In this document: piece after piece, positions 31,064 through 41,661 of the stretch
Layout: each line of letters opens with the position of its first letter
How positions within the stretch are numbered: the first letter of the stretch is position 1
DNA from: Euglena gracilis
Taxonomy: Eukaryota; Euglenida; Euglenophyceae; Euglenales
NCBI GenBank assembly: GCA_039621445.1
Contig: CP154956.1
Coordinates: forward strand, 36,650,444 to 36,714,443
Direction: 5' to 3'
DNA length: 64,000 nt
The notes under the pieces: generated by a model
Database searches by the model: none
The model's input: only the letters and a program-made list of their open reading frames with translations
Told to the model about the DNA's origin: nothing
Position numbers and translations under genes: made by a program

Positions 31064-32515
31064 GAAGCAACCCCCCAAGCCATCCGACGGATGATAATTG
31101 CAAGGGAGGGGGGGGATGCAAATAATGAAGAGGAGGAAGATAAGGATGAAGGCAAGTTAAGGCTATTAAGGGAGGAAATTCAACAAAAGGATGAAGGAAC
31201 GGTTTTTAGGTCAACGGTATACCCGGACCCACCCGTAAGGGGACCCTATGGGTATGCTTTTATACCTTTGAAGGAAGGAGCAACACCAACTCGACAAAAA
31301 CCATTCTTCATGCATGGGGAACGGAAAGAAGCTTTGCAAAAAATCACTCAAGATTGGATCGATATGAAATTCATCGAGCCAGCCACAACAAAAATTTCAG
31401 AATGGCTCTCACAAACTTACCCCGTATCCAAAAAGTCTCCAGATTTTCCTTGGAGGGGGGTTGTTGACATGAGGGTACCCAATAGCCAAACCCGCAGGTG
31501 CAACTACCCTCTTCCGAAAATCGAAGATATCCTGTTGAAGCGTGGTGGCAACCAAATATTCTCCATTTTGGACTTAAAACAAGCATTCCACCAACAACCG
31601 CTTCACCCGGATAGCCGGTCAATAACTTGCTCCTTCACACCAAAGGGTCTCTACCAATGGAGGGTCAATGTAATGGGGTTAACTAACGCCTCACAACAAT
31701 TTCAACAAATGATGGACGAGAGGCTAGCACCCGTAAGGGACATAGCAACCCCATACATAGATGATATTTTGGTAGGGACAACCGTTGGGGAGGGGGAAGA
31801 CCTCCTAGAGGCGCACAAACGGGATTTGTGCCGAGTTTTGGATTTGTTGGCGAAAGAATTTTTTGTGGTGGACCCAAAAAAGGCAAAATTGTTCATCAAG
31901 GAAGTGGAATTTTGTGGGCAAATGTTGGGTCATGGTGCCCGATGGCCAGCACCGGGAAAACGTCGTGCCATTGAGAAATGGGAGGTTCCCACAACCATTA
32001 CCGCATTAAGAGCTTTCCTTGGTTTTACCAACTACTACAACGCATACATCCATATGTATGCTCAAATTGCTGCACCGTTGCAAGACAAATTGATGGTGCC
32101 TAGGGATGTTGGTAAAAAGGGAAGCAAAAAAAGAGTTGAATTTGGGGAGGGGGATCTCCAAGCGTTTGAGGAGTTGAAGAAACGTTTGTGTTCGGGCTTA
32201 ATCCTACAACGTGTAGACCCCGATAAACCCTTTGTATTAAGGGTAGATGCAAGTGGGTACGCCGTTGGGGCTACACTAGAACAACTAAAGGAAGGAAATG
32301 GTAAGCCCACACCCCAAGACGTGATGTATTGCCTTCATGTCCCGAAAACTTACCGTGGGGCAAAGGAAATTGACCCCCCGGGAGTTGGAGAATTATGCCA
32401 TAATTTTGGCTCTCCAAAAATGGGAACGTTGGATCGGTCTTCAACCCGTTTTGGTGTTGACCGACCACCAAAGTTTGGAGACATGTTATTTGACGGTGGG
32501 GTACATACCGGGTAA
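31064..32515 (+). pseudogene. pol: Gy-A reverse transcriptase and first part of RNase H
   Basis: Gypsy RT in order: FIPLKEGATPTRQKPFF, DFPWRGVVDMRVPNSQTRRC, SILDLKQAFHQQPL, FTPKGLYQWRVNVMGLTNAS, the active site TPYIDDILVGT (31,750-31,782), FCGQMLG, and the thumb ALRAFLGFTNYYNAYI. RNase H begins at FVLRVDASGYAVGATLEQL (32,230-32,290). The frame shifts near 32,335; the remainder is in the next frame. Compared with Gy-B, about 35 residues of RNase H are missing between TDHQSLE and LTVGYIPG, near 32,485. Confidence 0.85.
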
Positions 32516-33515
32516 AGAAAATACAATTGCCGACATTTTGAGTCGGTGGGCTTACCCGGCCTCACAAGCATTAAGGGACGTAAGTAAACACGGTTCAGCC
32601 GAGGATAAGGAAGAAATGGAGGAACTCATAAGGGAGGAAAGGGAAGACGAAAGAAATTGTTTGTGGATAAGAGTGAAAAATCAGCCCAACAGCCGTAACA
32701 CGTGGATTAGAGGGGTGATAACCCGTAGCGGGAAATTGGTGGAACCAAAAGATTCCATGGATAGCATGCAAGAGAAGGGAACCGAGGGTGTAGTAAATCC
32801 GGGAGGCATAGACACCACCGTTGACACACACTCACAAGGGCCCAGGTCAAAAGGGAAAAATGATAAAAAGTTGAGGGTCACTTTTTGGGATGGAGTGGAC
32901 CCCGCGGGTAATTTGGTGACCAACCCAAAGCTTTCATCCAGTGAGTTGCCGAGGGGGGGAACGGGAGAGGGTGCGGCCGCGCCAACTCCAAGTGTAACCC
33001 CTAAGGGAACAAAATCGGTTTGGGAGCAAGATTGGGTGGTTGCATACACTTTGTGTCCCACGTGGAAAAAGATTTGGCAAGCAACGCAAGAAAATGGTGA
33101 GTGGCCAAAGGGGGTGAAAGTCCACAAAAACCAAATGTTTCGAGAGGAAGAGTTGTGCATTCCACTGAGTTTTCAAGAAATGATCATCCTTGAAAACCAC
33201 AAATTCCTTGGTCACGTTGGTCCGGAAAAGGTGTGGAGGCACGTCAATTTGAGGTATGCATGGGCTGGTGAAAAGAAGGCGAAAGTTTTCACGGACAGTT
33301 GTAGCAAAAATTGCACAACATGTCAAGCAAGCTCGAGGGGGGAGACATTGAAAGTACCCATTGACTCAACACCCATACCACCCGCACCCATGGTAAGTGT
33401 GGCTATCGATCTTTTGAAAATGCCGAAGGTGTTACACGAGGGGGGGGGAGTACAACACAATGGCTGTTTGCGTGGACCGACATTCCGGTTGGATTGTAGC
33501 CATACCATGTTTTGA
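32337..33515 (+). pseudogene. pol: Gy-A end of RNase H and integrase zinc domain
   Basis: KLTPRELENYAIILALQKWE and IADILSRWAYPASQAL end the RNase H. A hydrophilic linker follows, then the HHCC zinc-binding domain: HKFLGHVGPEKVWRH, then CSKNCTTCQASSRG (33,200-33,340). The integrase core starts with VAIDLLKMP, whose Asp at 33,408 is the first catalytic residue. The frame is lost in the G8 run at 33,441-33,449. Confidence 0.85.
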
Positions 33516-34497
33516 TAAGGGATTAACGGGTGCAAAATTGGCCAAGGAAATGTTTAAGTCCCAATGGAAACCCTTTGGAGTCCCGTCAATAATTTCAAGT
33601 GACCAAGGGAGCCATTTTGTCAACACATGGTGGCAAACCATGTGTTCTCGCATGGGAATTCGGCAAGCATTTTCCCAAGCTTACCACCACCAAGCAAATG
33701 GGAGGGTGGAGAGAGCCGGTCAACAAATAATGGAAATCCTCCGAAAGTTGTTTGTGGAGGAAAAAATGAATTGGGTGGAAGCACTTCCCCAAATTTTGGA
33801 TCGCATTCATGACACCAAGGGGGAGAGTGATTTTAGTCCTTATGAGATTTTATTTGGAAGGGATAGACCCATTGGGGGGATACCCTATGAACCATCGAAG
33901 GAGTGTGAAGACGCTCAAAGTTTTTTTCGTCGAATAAGGGAGGTGGATGAGAAGGTTGCTAAGGTTCTCAACCATGCACATTGGGTTCAAGCGAGTTGGG
34001 TCAACCAAGGGAGGAGGGAGTTGGTACCCTTAAAATTGGGAACCCAAGTGTGGTATAGGAGACCCGAAGGATCCGGAGAAAAATTGGATTCCAGATGGAT
34101 TGGACCTGGGATTATTAAAGCCCGGGAGGGGGAGAGGAGTTACATTATTGAAATTAAACCCGGGATGGAAATGAAGGTTCATCGTAGTTTCCTTAAGGAG
34201 TACAAAGATCCTGAAGTTTTTAGTGAGGGGGTGCCTTTGTTCTTTTTCAAGAGGACCGAAAAAGAAGAGGAAGCAATGCCTGATGAGTGGGAGGTGGAAA
34301 AAATTCTGAACCACCGAAAGAAAGGGGGAACCTGGGAATTCCTCACAAAATGGGTTGGTTACAACGAGGGGGAGGAAACCTGGGAGCCGGTGGGGAATTT
34401 CATACACCGATTTAGTGAGGAATTGGTGAGGTATTGCACGAAGAAAAACCTAGGGGTCGATTTGATGTCCGAATTGAAAAAATCTTTGAAACCCTAG
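33460..34497 (+). CDS. pol: Gy-A integrase core and chromodomain
   Basis: The rve core continues with CVDRHSGWIVAIPCFDKG, SSDQGSHF (second Asp at 33,601) and NGRVERAG (Glu at 33,709), exactly D-35-E. After the C-terminal DNA-binding part (GTQVWYRRPEGSGEKL; DSRWIGPG) the protein ends with a chromodomain, DEWEVEKILNHRKKG, LTKWVGYNEGEETWEP and NFIHRFSEELV. Chromodomains on gypsy integrases direct insertion to particular chromatin. The stop is TAG followed immediately by TAA. Confidence 0.9.
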   Translation: MAVCVDRHSGWIVAIPCFDKGLTGAKLAKEMFKSQWKPFGVPSIISSDQGSHFVNTWWQTMCSRMGIRQAFSQAYHHQANGRVERAGQQIMEILRKLFVEEKMNWVEALPQILDRIHDTKGESDFSPYEILFGRDRPIGGIPYEPSKECEDAQSFFRRIREVDEKVAKVLNHAHWVQASWVNQGRRELVPLKLGTQVWYRRPEGSGEKLDSRWIGPGIIKAREGERSYIIEIKPGMEMKVHRSFLKEYKDPEVFSEGVPLFFFKRTEKEEEAMPDEWEVEKILNHRKKGGTWEFLTKWVGYNEGEETWEPVGNFIHRFSEELVRYCTKKNLGVDLMSELKKSLKP

Positions 34498-34705
34498 TAA
34501 GGCCGAAAGTTGAAGGCTCGGTCCATTTTGCTTTTTTTTTTTGATCGGGGAGCCCAAATGTTTGAGGCTCTTGCTTTGAGTTGGGCCAAGTGCTGTTTCG
34601 GCGAGTTGTGTGTGTGCTTGTGCATTGCTTATGTGCATCATACCTTTTGTTTTTGACTCCATGATTCTCATATGTTTTGATTTTTCGAGCATCTGATGAA
34701 TTTGA

Positions 34706-34741
<36 letters not shown>

Positions 34742-36090
34742 CTTCTCTCTCCATGCATATTTGTGCGTGCTCTTCTCTTTCGCTTTGCTCTCACAGGTTT
34801 TGAGGACTTGGAGGCTCCAAGCACGCCCAAGGGAGCCCCAAGGGAAAAGTGCGAGCGCATCACCGCAGGAAGGAGGCGAGCACCCTACGCAAGCATGGAG
34901 GCGAGACAAGGAGACGACACGAGGAGATGACACGAGGAGATGAAGCCTTTTTACCCAACCAACCGAATACACCACCACCTAACTTGTCCATAGCCCAGCC
35001 CCGTTGGGGCTTGCCTCACTATAAACGGCCCCATCACACGCTACCCGAGCCCCGAACCTCACTGCTTATATTCCTCACCCCAACCTGACCTCACCTTCCC
35101 ATACCGTGAATGGAAAGGGGGACCGAAGGATTTGGATTTTTTTTACCAAGGTCGAGCCATAGCCCCTGTGTAGGAGAGCGGCCCAAAGTGTATGGAGTTT
35201 TGATGATTTATTTGGATTCCGAATCATTGGATGTTGCAAGGGGGAAGAAGCCTCACCTTCTCCGTTGATGCGGGGGGGGGGGGGGGGGTGAATTTCTCCG
35301 ATTTTTGGGTGAGCTCCCTCCAAACGTGTTTCGGTCGAAGGGGGGGGGGGCGCCCATTCTCATGCCCGTGTCCAAAGGATTGTGGAATGGAGACCGCCTG
35401 ATTTTTCAGTTGATGTATGATACACCACGCGATAACCCTGTGAATGGTTATTTTTTAAGTGAATTTCACCGGATTTCATTCGTGGAGGGTTGGTTGCATT
35501 TCGGATGTCCACCAAGATTGTGTAGTGCAAGAGAACGTCCAATCCAAGAATTCGAGTTTTTTGGTGAGCCATGAGAAAGTAAGTCACAAGCACCGGGGGG
35601 GGGGGGGCTGTCCGAACTCTCCCCAAGCGGTCACGCCGAATGTTCGGGGGGGGAGCCAAAAAGTTCCCTCCAACATTTTCCCTCCGGGGTGCAAAAAGTC
35701 AGAACTCTCCCCACGATTTTTTTTGATCGGGGGGGGGCGCTAGCCCAGTTTTCATTTATATTTTTGAACGACAGTCACAGAGTTCGTGGCAATTTTTTTC
35801 CTTGGCATTTTTTTCATGCCCCCAACCTGTGGGGTGGGGGGGGCGGTTGGATTTTTTAAGGGGATGTTTTCGCATTTTTTTGTGGAGCCGCTAAGTGGTG
35901 CCGTGTGCCTTGTTTTTGTGGCAAGGTAACACCAAGCGAGGGGCATAGGCGTTTCATCATTCTCTTTCTCAAGAAATTCGTGAAGGATTCTCATTTGCAT
36001 TCGTTTCTGTCTGATTTTTTTTCCATTTCTTCGCTTTTTTATTCAATTTTCATGTTTTTGAGGGTCCGACTAATGTTGCAAGGGAGGGGG
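34498..36090. other. Gy-A 3' untranslated region
   Basis: No gene. Holds a (CT)n microsatellite (34,708-34,750), long G or C runs at 35,268-35,287, 35,340-35,350, 35,598-35,609 and 35,647-35,655, and finally AAGGGAGGGGG (36,080-36,090), the polypurine tract directly before the 3' LTR. Confidence 0.7.
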
Positions 36091-36746
36091 TGTCGACTGT
36101 CGGGGGGCGTCCGACAGTCAAAAATGGCAGGGCGGAAGCTTTTGAAAACACGTAATTTTTCATTCCGCGCAGAACGCGCGTTCTATAGGAAAAGCCTAAT
36201 TGGAGGGTCTAAATTAACACAATTTGCTTCCGCAGACTTTTGTGGGTTTCTTTGTTGCATACACTTGAGAATTGAAGTCCTCAAGGATTATTTCATTGAA
36301 GAATTGTCATTTTTGAGAATTTCAAATTCAAAGGTCAGGTCCCACCTTTCCTCATTCACGGTGTGTCATTTTTGCTTTTTGACCACCATTTCAGTGAACA
36401 AAACACCACCCTTACCCATTCTCAATCTTTTGCATGCCGGAAGAAAGGAGGAGTGAAATGGCCTCATGAGGATCAAAGTTTGGAGAAACGTTTTCATTGG
36501 AGCGGAATTTTGATTTTGTACAAGATTTCCACGAAAAAGCTAATTCGATCCTACGCACCCCCCTCTGGTCGGGGGGTATGCCAGTGGGTGAAACGGGGGG
36601 TGGCTTGAGCCCTCCACCACCCGGAAAAACACTGGGCCCTGGCCAGGAAACGGCAGCCCCAGGGGTGGGTGACGGGCAGGAGTCAGCCGGCCAGGGGGCT
36701 GGGGTTTTCGGTCCGACACCCGCAGGGGGGGCGCCCGGGGTAGACA
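36091..36746 (+). repeat. 3' LTR of Gy-A
   Basis: Nearly identical to 25,221-25,875. One extra A in CACGAAAAAGC keeps its gag-start frame open (from an ATG at 36,497), whereas the 5' copy is shifted at this point. Confidence 0.9.
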
Positions 36747-36890
36747 CCGGCCAGCCGGCCAGCCGGCCAGCCGGCCAGCCGGCTAGCTGGACCAAGTGCA
36801 TTTTCTTCAGCCGTCTGGACCAAGCCCACAAGGTCAGCCGTCCGTCCGGACCTTCGCTTTTTTCACCAGCCGTCCGTCCGTCCGTCCGTC
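36747..36890. repeat. CCGGCCAG / CCGTCCGT minisatellite-like block
   Basis: Directly after Gy-A: CCGGCCAGCCGGCCAGCCGG followed by repeated GTCCGTCC. A related block lies at 23,560-23,710, sharing CAGCCGTCCGTCCGGAC and TTTTTTC.CCAGCCGTCCGTC in the same orientation. Gy-A inserted at its edge. Confidence 0.65.
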
Positions 36891-37785
36891 CGCCTCCTTA
36901 TCCAGGCCCAAAATCTGACGACAGTGGGTATGCCACATCACTTGTAAGGAGGGGTCTGCTCTTTCGAGTGCGCTAATGCGCAAGGCAGTCCGCAGGGTTT
37001 TCTCTGCGAGATTCAGCAATTCTGCGGTGAATGCGGGGTATGGCACCGTTGGTGCTGCCTGGGGCGTCTCATGTGCCGCAGGGATTGCATAAGCAGATAT
37101 ACTACTGCTTCTGACTGTGCCGCGGGTTCCCGGACGGGATGAGCAGCAGGAGGGGGTGCCGTTGCTTGTACGGCATGTACAAGATGTGGTGGCCTACCCT
37201 GTACGGGTTGAGGTTGGGGTTGCTGGGTTTGACATACTGTGGTGTATACATGATGGGAGGTGAGGAACCAGGCATGGCGTAGTGCGCCTGCTCCATTGGA
37301 GGTGCCTGTCCCTGCCTCGCATACTGTTGCTGTTCCATTGGAACCTGGTGTACCTGCTGAGGTGGTGACTGTTCCATTTGGATCTTGATATGTCTGTTGA
37401 GATTGTGCCGTATATGCAGCTCCCATTGGCACAGGGGCCGCATGAGCGGTAGGTGGCGGTTGCGCCTAAGAGGGGGGCGGCATTTGTGCCTGAGAGGGGG
37501 CTGGCATATGTGACTGAGAGGGGTATGGCATTTGTGCCTGAACCATTTGAGGGGGGGGGGTGGCATTTGTGCCTGAGCCGCATAAGCGGCTGGAGGGGGT
37601 TGATATACCGCATACGCGGGCGCCCCTTGGGCTGATGGGGCCGCCGCATAGGCGTGTGGGGGGTAGGGAGGGAGGGCATACTGTATAGGGGGCGGTCCTG
37701 GGCCGCGCCCTGGGTCTTGCATTGTCCGGGGACAAAAACAACAAAGAAAAAGTAGCTTTATGAGCTGTAGAAGAAGAAAAAACAA
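36890..37785 (-). CDS. Gy-C downstream protein 1, N-terminal part (unrecognised, Pro/Tyr/Gln-rich)
   Basis: Begins 58 bp after the stop of the pol/chromodomain frame. A 227-codon frame (37,785-37,102) has PPPIQYALPPYPPHAYAAAP and similar proline/tyrosine repeats. A second frame (37,046-36,890) reads AFTAELLNLAEKTLRTALRI and then HTHCRQILGLDK before running into a CCGTCCGT-type repeat at about 36,890. Across that repeat, the inserted segment and Gy-A, the coding-like sequence appears to resume near 23,560 with QWCACGQ. No family is recognised. The proline-rich low-complexity start followed by a helical segment resembles gag-like or structural proteins only in a general way. Confidence 0.4.
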
Positions 37786-37843
37786 ATGAATTGGGGTTGG
37801 GAGAAAAACACAGAGAGGGGATGAAAAGGCCTATAGGCCGATT

Positions 37844-38683
37844 TCAAAAATTATTCACAGAAATGTCTGTGTTATTTCTTTTATTCCACAGCTTCCAGTC
37901 CTGTTGGACATAACCAATAAAACTGGAGGCTGGTTCCCAGGTGTCCCCTTCTGGCCCATAGCCTTTCCAGCTGACGTTCCAGTAATGGACTCCCCGATCA
38001 AATTTGTGATCGAGATTTTTGTCTACGACAAAATCATCCGTTTCTGGTAATTTTGAACGGGGCTTGAAATAAAGGCACGGTAGTGCTTTGCCATTAAGTG
38101 GGGAAAGGTATGGCTTGAAGTCATCCATGTGAACATCCTCGATCCCGTTGGGCAGTGCCACCCTATAGCGGCCACTGTTACCAACGCTTTCGAGAATTTC
38201 ACAGGGTCTGAGCCAGAGGGGGTCTAGCTTGGAAGCTTGCATACGGATTAAGCTATTCCGAACCCATACGCGATCACCAGCACTATAGCCAGGTGATTGA
38301 ATTCTTGTAAAAAAATTTTCTCTTTTGAGAATGGATATGAGTAATACGCTTCTGAACGACTGTACTTCTGAGAACCATGTCTCACAGGTTACGCTACTTC
38401 GAGCTGGTCTCTCTAATGGTATATCACCAATCGCTGGCGGGTTTCGCCCAAAAACAATTTTATATGAGGAGTGTGGTAAAACTAAACCCGGTAGGGGGTT
38501 TTTATAAAAGAGGGACCATGGCAAAACCTGGACCCAGGCCTGGCGCGAGTCAGCCAGTGAAAGGCGGAGCATATTTTCAACTGCCTTCACTGCTGCCTCG
38601 GCGCGGCCATTGCCCTTCGGGCGCCCCCCTGTTTTCCTTTGGTTTTCCATGTAAAAAAAACACACACACCCAAATAGCACCAC
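37844..38683 (-). CDS. pol: Gy-C integrase C-terminal half and chromodomain
   Basis: Reads GRPKGNGRAEAAVKAVENML, supplying the catalytic Glu of the integrase core, then the GPY/SH3-like region (AGDRVWVRNSL; SKLDPLWLRPCEILE) and a chromodomain: DFVVDKNLDHKFDRGVHYWN, VSWKGYGPEGDTWEPASSF. It ends at TGA. The preceding integrase part is not continuous: the middle of the core is inverted at 38,745-38,940. The first residues of this frame, before about 38,660, are repeat sequence. Confidence 0.85.
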   Translation of the reverse strand: MVLFGCVCFFYMENQRKTGGRPKGNGRAEAAVKAVENMLRLSLADSRQAWVQVLPWSLFYKNPLPGLVLPHSSYKIVFGRNPPAIGDIPLERPARSSVTCETWFSEVQSFRSVLLISILKRENFFTRIQSPGYSAGDRVWVRNSLIRMQASKLDPLWLRPCEILESVGNSGRYRVALPNGIEDVHMDDFKPYLSPLNGKALPCLYFKPRSKLPETDDFVVDKNLDHKFDRGVHYWNVSWKGYGPEGDTWEPASSFIGYVQQDWKLWNKRNNTDISVNNF

Positions 38684-38689
38684 ACCCGG

Positions 38690-38745
38690 CCCCAGTTCGG
38701 GTGCCCAAATAACACACCGGGGGTGTGTGTTATTTGGGGGGGGGG
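38690..38745. repeat. C/G foldback at left edge of inverted integrase segment
   Basis: GCCCAAATAACACACC followed by GGGGGTGTGTGTTATTTGGG and a G12 run: a short inverted repeat of the word CCAAATAACAC. Confidence 0.75.
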
Positions 38746-38940
38746 GTTAGCCATTCCATGCCAAAAGGCAGGGTTGACCGCGCAAATTTTAGCGCATACA
38801 TTTATGGAGAAGTGTATCTGCCTAATGGGCTTACCGAAGGAGATTGTCAGTGAACAAGATCATTTGATCTCATCCCGCTTCTTCACAACCCTATGTGGTT
38901 TACTGGGAATCGAACAGCATTTTTACATTATATATCCCCC
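38745..38940 (+). pseudogene. pol: Inverted middle piece of Gy-C integrase core
   Basis: Lies on the plus strand although Gy-C is on the minus strand. Reads AIPCQKAGLTAQILAHTFME, KCICLMGLPKEIVSEQDHLI and SSRFFTTLCGLLGIEQHF. This is the part of the rve core carrying the second catalytic Asp (SEQD). The first Asp (CMDFLELEP, 39,150-39,185) and the Glu (NGRAE, about 38,610-38,650) are on the minus strand on either side. The segment is flanked by inverted CCCAAATAACAC repeats. Confidence 0.85.
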
Positions 38941-39096
38941 CTCGGGTTTTCCGCAGAGTGACCGAATAGTAGCCCCGGGGGGCTCTTCTAATTGGGGGGG
39001 GTTTAGTAAACCCCCCCAAATAACCCCCCCCCCCCAAATAACACCCCCCCCCCCCTCGGGGGCCGATTTCGAGCGCCCAAATAACACCCCCACTCA
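38938..39096. repeat. Compound C-tract foldback in Gy-C integrase
   Basis: CCTCGGGTTTTCCGCAGAGT and on to AGTAGCCCCGGGG is the inverse of the core at 6,199-6,242. It is followed by CTTCTAATTGGGGGGG, TAAACCCCCCCAAATAACCC and repeated CCCCAAATAACACCCC. It interrupts the integrase frame just after FVVVCRLSG. Confidence 0.75.
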
Positions 39097-39517
39097 ATCG
39101 ACAGACGACAACAAAAACATACTCGTAAATTTTGCCTTCTGATCCTTTGCAGGGTTCTAGTTCAAGAAAATCCATGCACAGGGACGTAAAAATGTCAGGG
39201 GGTACGGGGAAAATAATCAAGCGTACCAGGGGGGGTACCTCTGCGCGGTTTCACCGCTTGACAAATTTGGCACCGTTGCGAAATTTGCAAGCAGCGCGAA
39301 TGCAATTCTTTTCTTTCAGGGTTGTACAGTACCTGCGACCCACCAAAGAAAGAAGTTTGGGGGCCCCAGGGTGACCTTGGTTGTGATAACACAAAAGTAC
39401 TTCATCAACCAAGTCACGGGGTATACAATATTTATATCCCGCATCATCGCGGTAAACCAACCTTAAAGGGGAGAGGGTATAATTATTTACAACCTCGCCA
39501 TTGCGCAGTCTGTGCAC
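39090..39517 (-). pseudogene. pol: Gy-C integrase zinc domain and first catalytic Asp
   Basis: HNQGHPGAPKLLSLVGRRYC and NCIRAACKFRNGAKF form an HHCC-like zinc domain (the second Cys pair is spaced irregularly). In a shifted frame SLCMDFLELEP and YEYVFVVVCRLSG start the rve core with the first catalytic Asp. It ends at the C-tract insert. Confidence 0.7.
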
Positions 39518-39536
39518 TATCGTGCTATATACAGGG

Positions 39537-40184
39537 TCATGGGAGTAATCCCATTCGATAAAGAAGAGGGGGAAAGAGATTCAGATCGCGTAATGCGACG
39601 GGGACCAGGTGTGCGGCCTCGTAGCCTTCTCCCCCGTATAGGAGAGACTGGCAACGAACGAAAAATCGATGAAACGGGAAAAGAATCCAATATGTCGTCG
39701 GCTGCGTCATATCGACGTGCATATTCATCAGCCTCTTGGCTGCAATGAAAAGTGGCATCACCTTCATCCGGGTTACCGGGGTAATGCCAGGGTTCTCGAC
39801 TAAGCGGGTTGCTACTTTTTGCGTGTGGCCGGGAGTATATACAACCACTAGGTTGAACTGGGTCAAAAATTCATGCCATCGGCATCTTCGGCGTACCGCT
39901 GACATAGCTTTGTTCAGATCCTCGGTATACCAGTGTTGAAGACTCTCATGGTCAGTCAACACTAGTATTTTTACCAAGGAACTGGCGACACAACTACGGA
40001 ATTTTTGCAAAATAAGTACGATTGCGTACGTTTCCTTCTCACGGATACTCCATTTGACTTGGCCTTTGCCATCTTCACCTTGTAGCTTTCTACTGAAAAA
40101 TGCTACAGGGCGTAATTCGTTAGCCGCGTTATGCTGGCTCAGAACACCGCCTACAGCATAATCGCTGCTATCGACTTCTGGCAC
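39537..40184 (-). CDS. pol: Gy-C RNase H
   Basis: Gypsy-type RNase H: PEVDSSDYAVGGVLSQHNAA (metal-binding Asp), ELRPVAFFSRKLQGED, WSIREKETYAIVLILQKFRS (Glu), ILVLTDHESLQHWYTED (Asp), and RRCRWHEFLTQFNLVVVYTP. It follows the RT after a small frame change near 40,200. The spacer after VYTPGHTQKVATRLV leads to the integrase. Confidence 0.85.
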   Translation of the reverse strand: MPEVDSSDYAVGGVLSQHNAANELRPVAFFSRKLQGEDGKGQVKWSIREKETYAIVLILQKFRSCVASSLVKILVLTDHESLQHWYTEDLNKAMSAVRRRCRWHEFLTQFNLVVVYTPGHTQKVATRLVENPGITPVTRMKVMPLFIAAKRLMNMHVDMTQPTTYWILFPFHRFFVRCQSLLYGGEGYEAAHLVPVALRDLNLFPPLLYRMGLLP

Positions 40185-40223
40185 ATAAGGCTTGTAGGGA
40201 TCCGCGATGTCGAGTACGACATT

Positions 40224-41661
40224 TTAAAGCATTAGCTTTTTAATGCTCTCTAGAGCTTCACGCATATCAGCGTCCCATTTGATTTTTGAATTTTCGGGTG
40301 CGCGATTTTTGAGCTGCCTCGTTAGAGGTACCTCGATTTTCGCCAAGTCTTTCATGTAAATCGCGTAGTATTGGGCTAATCCCAAAAATCCTTTCAAATG
40401 GGTGATGGTGTTGATGACCTCAGGTGTCCATTTCTTAATGGCCTCTAGTTTGCTAGGCGCCGCTCGGCGTTGGCCATTATTAAGAATGTGACCGCAAAAC
40501 TTTATCGTTTCTCCGAAACAAGTGCATTTTGGCACCTTTGACAAAAAATCTATGCTTGAGAAATGCGGCTAATACCGCGCGAACATGACGATAGTGAATA
40601 TCGAGAATATTCTCGTGTGTATTCGCTGAAGGAGGTGGGGTACCAACCAAAACATCATCAATGTATACCAGCGCAAACGGTAGATCCCGTAAGACCCATT
40701 GGATCATGCGCTGAAACATTGCTGGTCCATTCTTAACACCCATTGGTAAAACCGTCCATTGGAAAACACCTCTGGATGTTACAAAAGCCGTATAGGCTTG
40801 CGAATCGGGATCCAGATGCATTTGGTGGAAACCATCCTCCAGGTCGAAAATTGACCACAAGCGGTTATCCGCTTGTTTTGGAATGAGGTCCTCAATTCGA
40901 GGTAACAGGAATGGGTCATCCTTGGTTTGCGAATTTAAGTACGGATACTCCAGTACCAGCCACCACTTTTTCTGACCTGATGGGTCTGGGGGCTTAGGAA
41001 CCACAAAAGCTTGGGATGTCCATTCACTCTTGGAAGGGATGATCCACTTCCGCTCTATGAGCTTTTCAATCATTTCATTGAGAGCTATCTGTCTTTCTCC
41101 TGAACAACGGAAAAAATTCTGATGCATTGGCTTTGCGCCTTCTTTAAGCTCAATTTTACAAACTGCAAAAGGTCCGCGAATAGCGGGATCTATATCGCAA
41201 GCGTCAACAGGAGTCTCCAAAACTCCCGAAAATTCGCGACTGAGGCGCGTACAAAATTCTGCTGATTTGGGGTGCTGTCCTGCACTTTCAATGACAGCGG
41301 AAACCTGTTTATGGGGGGCAGAACGGTAATGCCTATAGGCATGTTGCTCAAAAGCCGTATCGGCTCCCACATGGTCGGTATGATCCAACACACTAACATT
41401 CAGGGGTGAGGACTGAGAGACATTGAAAGCATCAAAGAAACAAACACAGAAAATGATTTCTTGGAAAGGTGGTTCAATTTTACGGAAATCCTCGAATAGA
41501 GGTACATCGTTTGGTAGATCCCACCAATAAAAAGCGACATAAGTCAAATTTTGAAACCATTCCGCTTCGGGATTCACAGGAACCAGTAATGAGCCTCGCG
41601 CTTGATCCTGAAAAATATTATTTAGAACAAGCGGGATAAGTTCTAGGGGAGGTGCATTCAT
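40224..41661 (-). CDS. pol: Gy-C reverse transcriptase
   Basis: RT in order: IDPAIRGPFAVCKIELKEGA, MIEKLIERKWIIPSKSEWTS, QAFVVPKPPDPSGQKKWWLV, LWSIFDLEDGFHQMHLDPDS, SRGVFQWTVLPMGVKNGPAM, and the active site VYIDDVLVGT near 40,640-40,680. The thumb (40,544-40,224) is in another frame and starts near GETIKFCGHILNNGQRRAAP. The first 110 residues belong to the Dam-like segment listed separately. Sequence and order are gypsy-like but distinct from Gy-A/Gy-B, so this is a separate lineage. Confidence 0.85.

Larger units (their letters stand above)
25221..36746 (+). mobile_element. Gy-A: Ty3/gypsy chromodomain element with DNA methyltransferase domains
   Basis: An 11.5-kb LTR element. LTRs 25,221-25,875 and 36,091-36,746 differ at only about a dozen positions and begin TGTC and end GACA. 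CCGG flanks both ends as a 4-bp target duplication. A primer-binding-like site follows the 5' LTR and AAGGGAGGGGG precedes the 3' LTR. Order: gag, C5 methyltransferase (missing motif I), Dam-like domain, protease, RT, RNase H, integrase, chromodomain. It was inserted in antisense orientation into Gy-C. Despite the young LTRs, the coding region carries stops, frameshifts and two deletions, so it was probably dead on arrival or mobilised by a relative. Confidence 0.9.
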
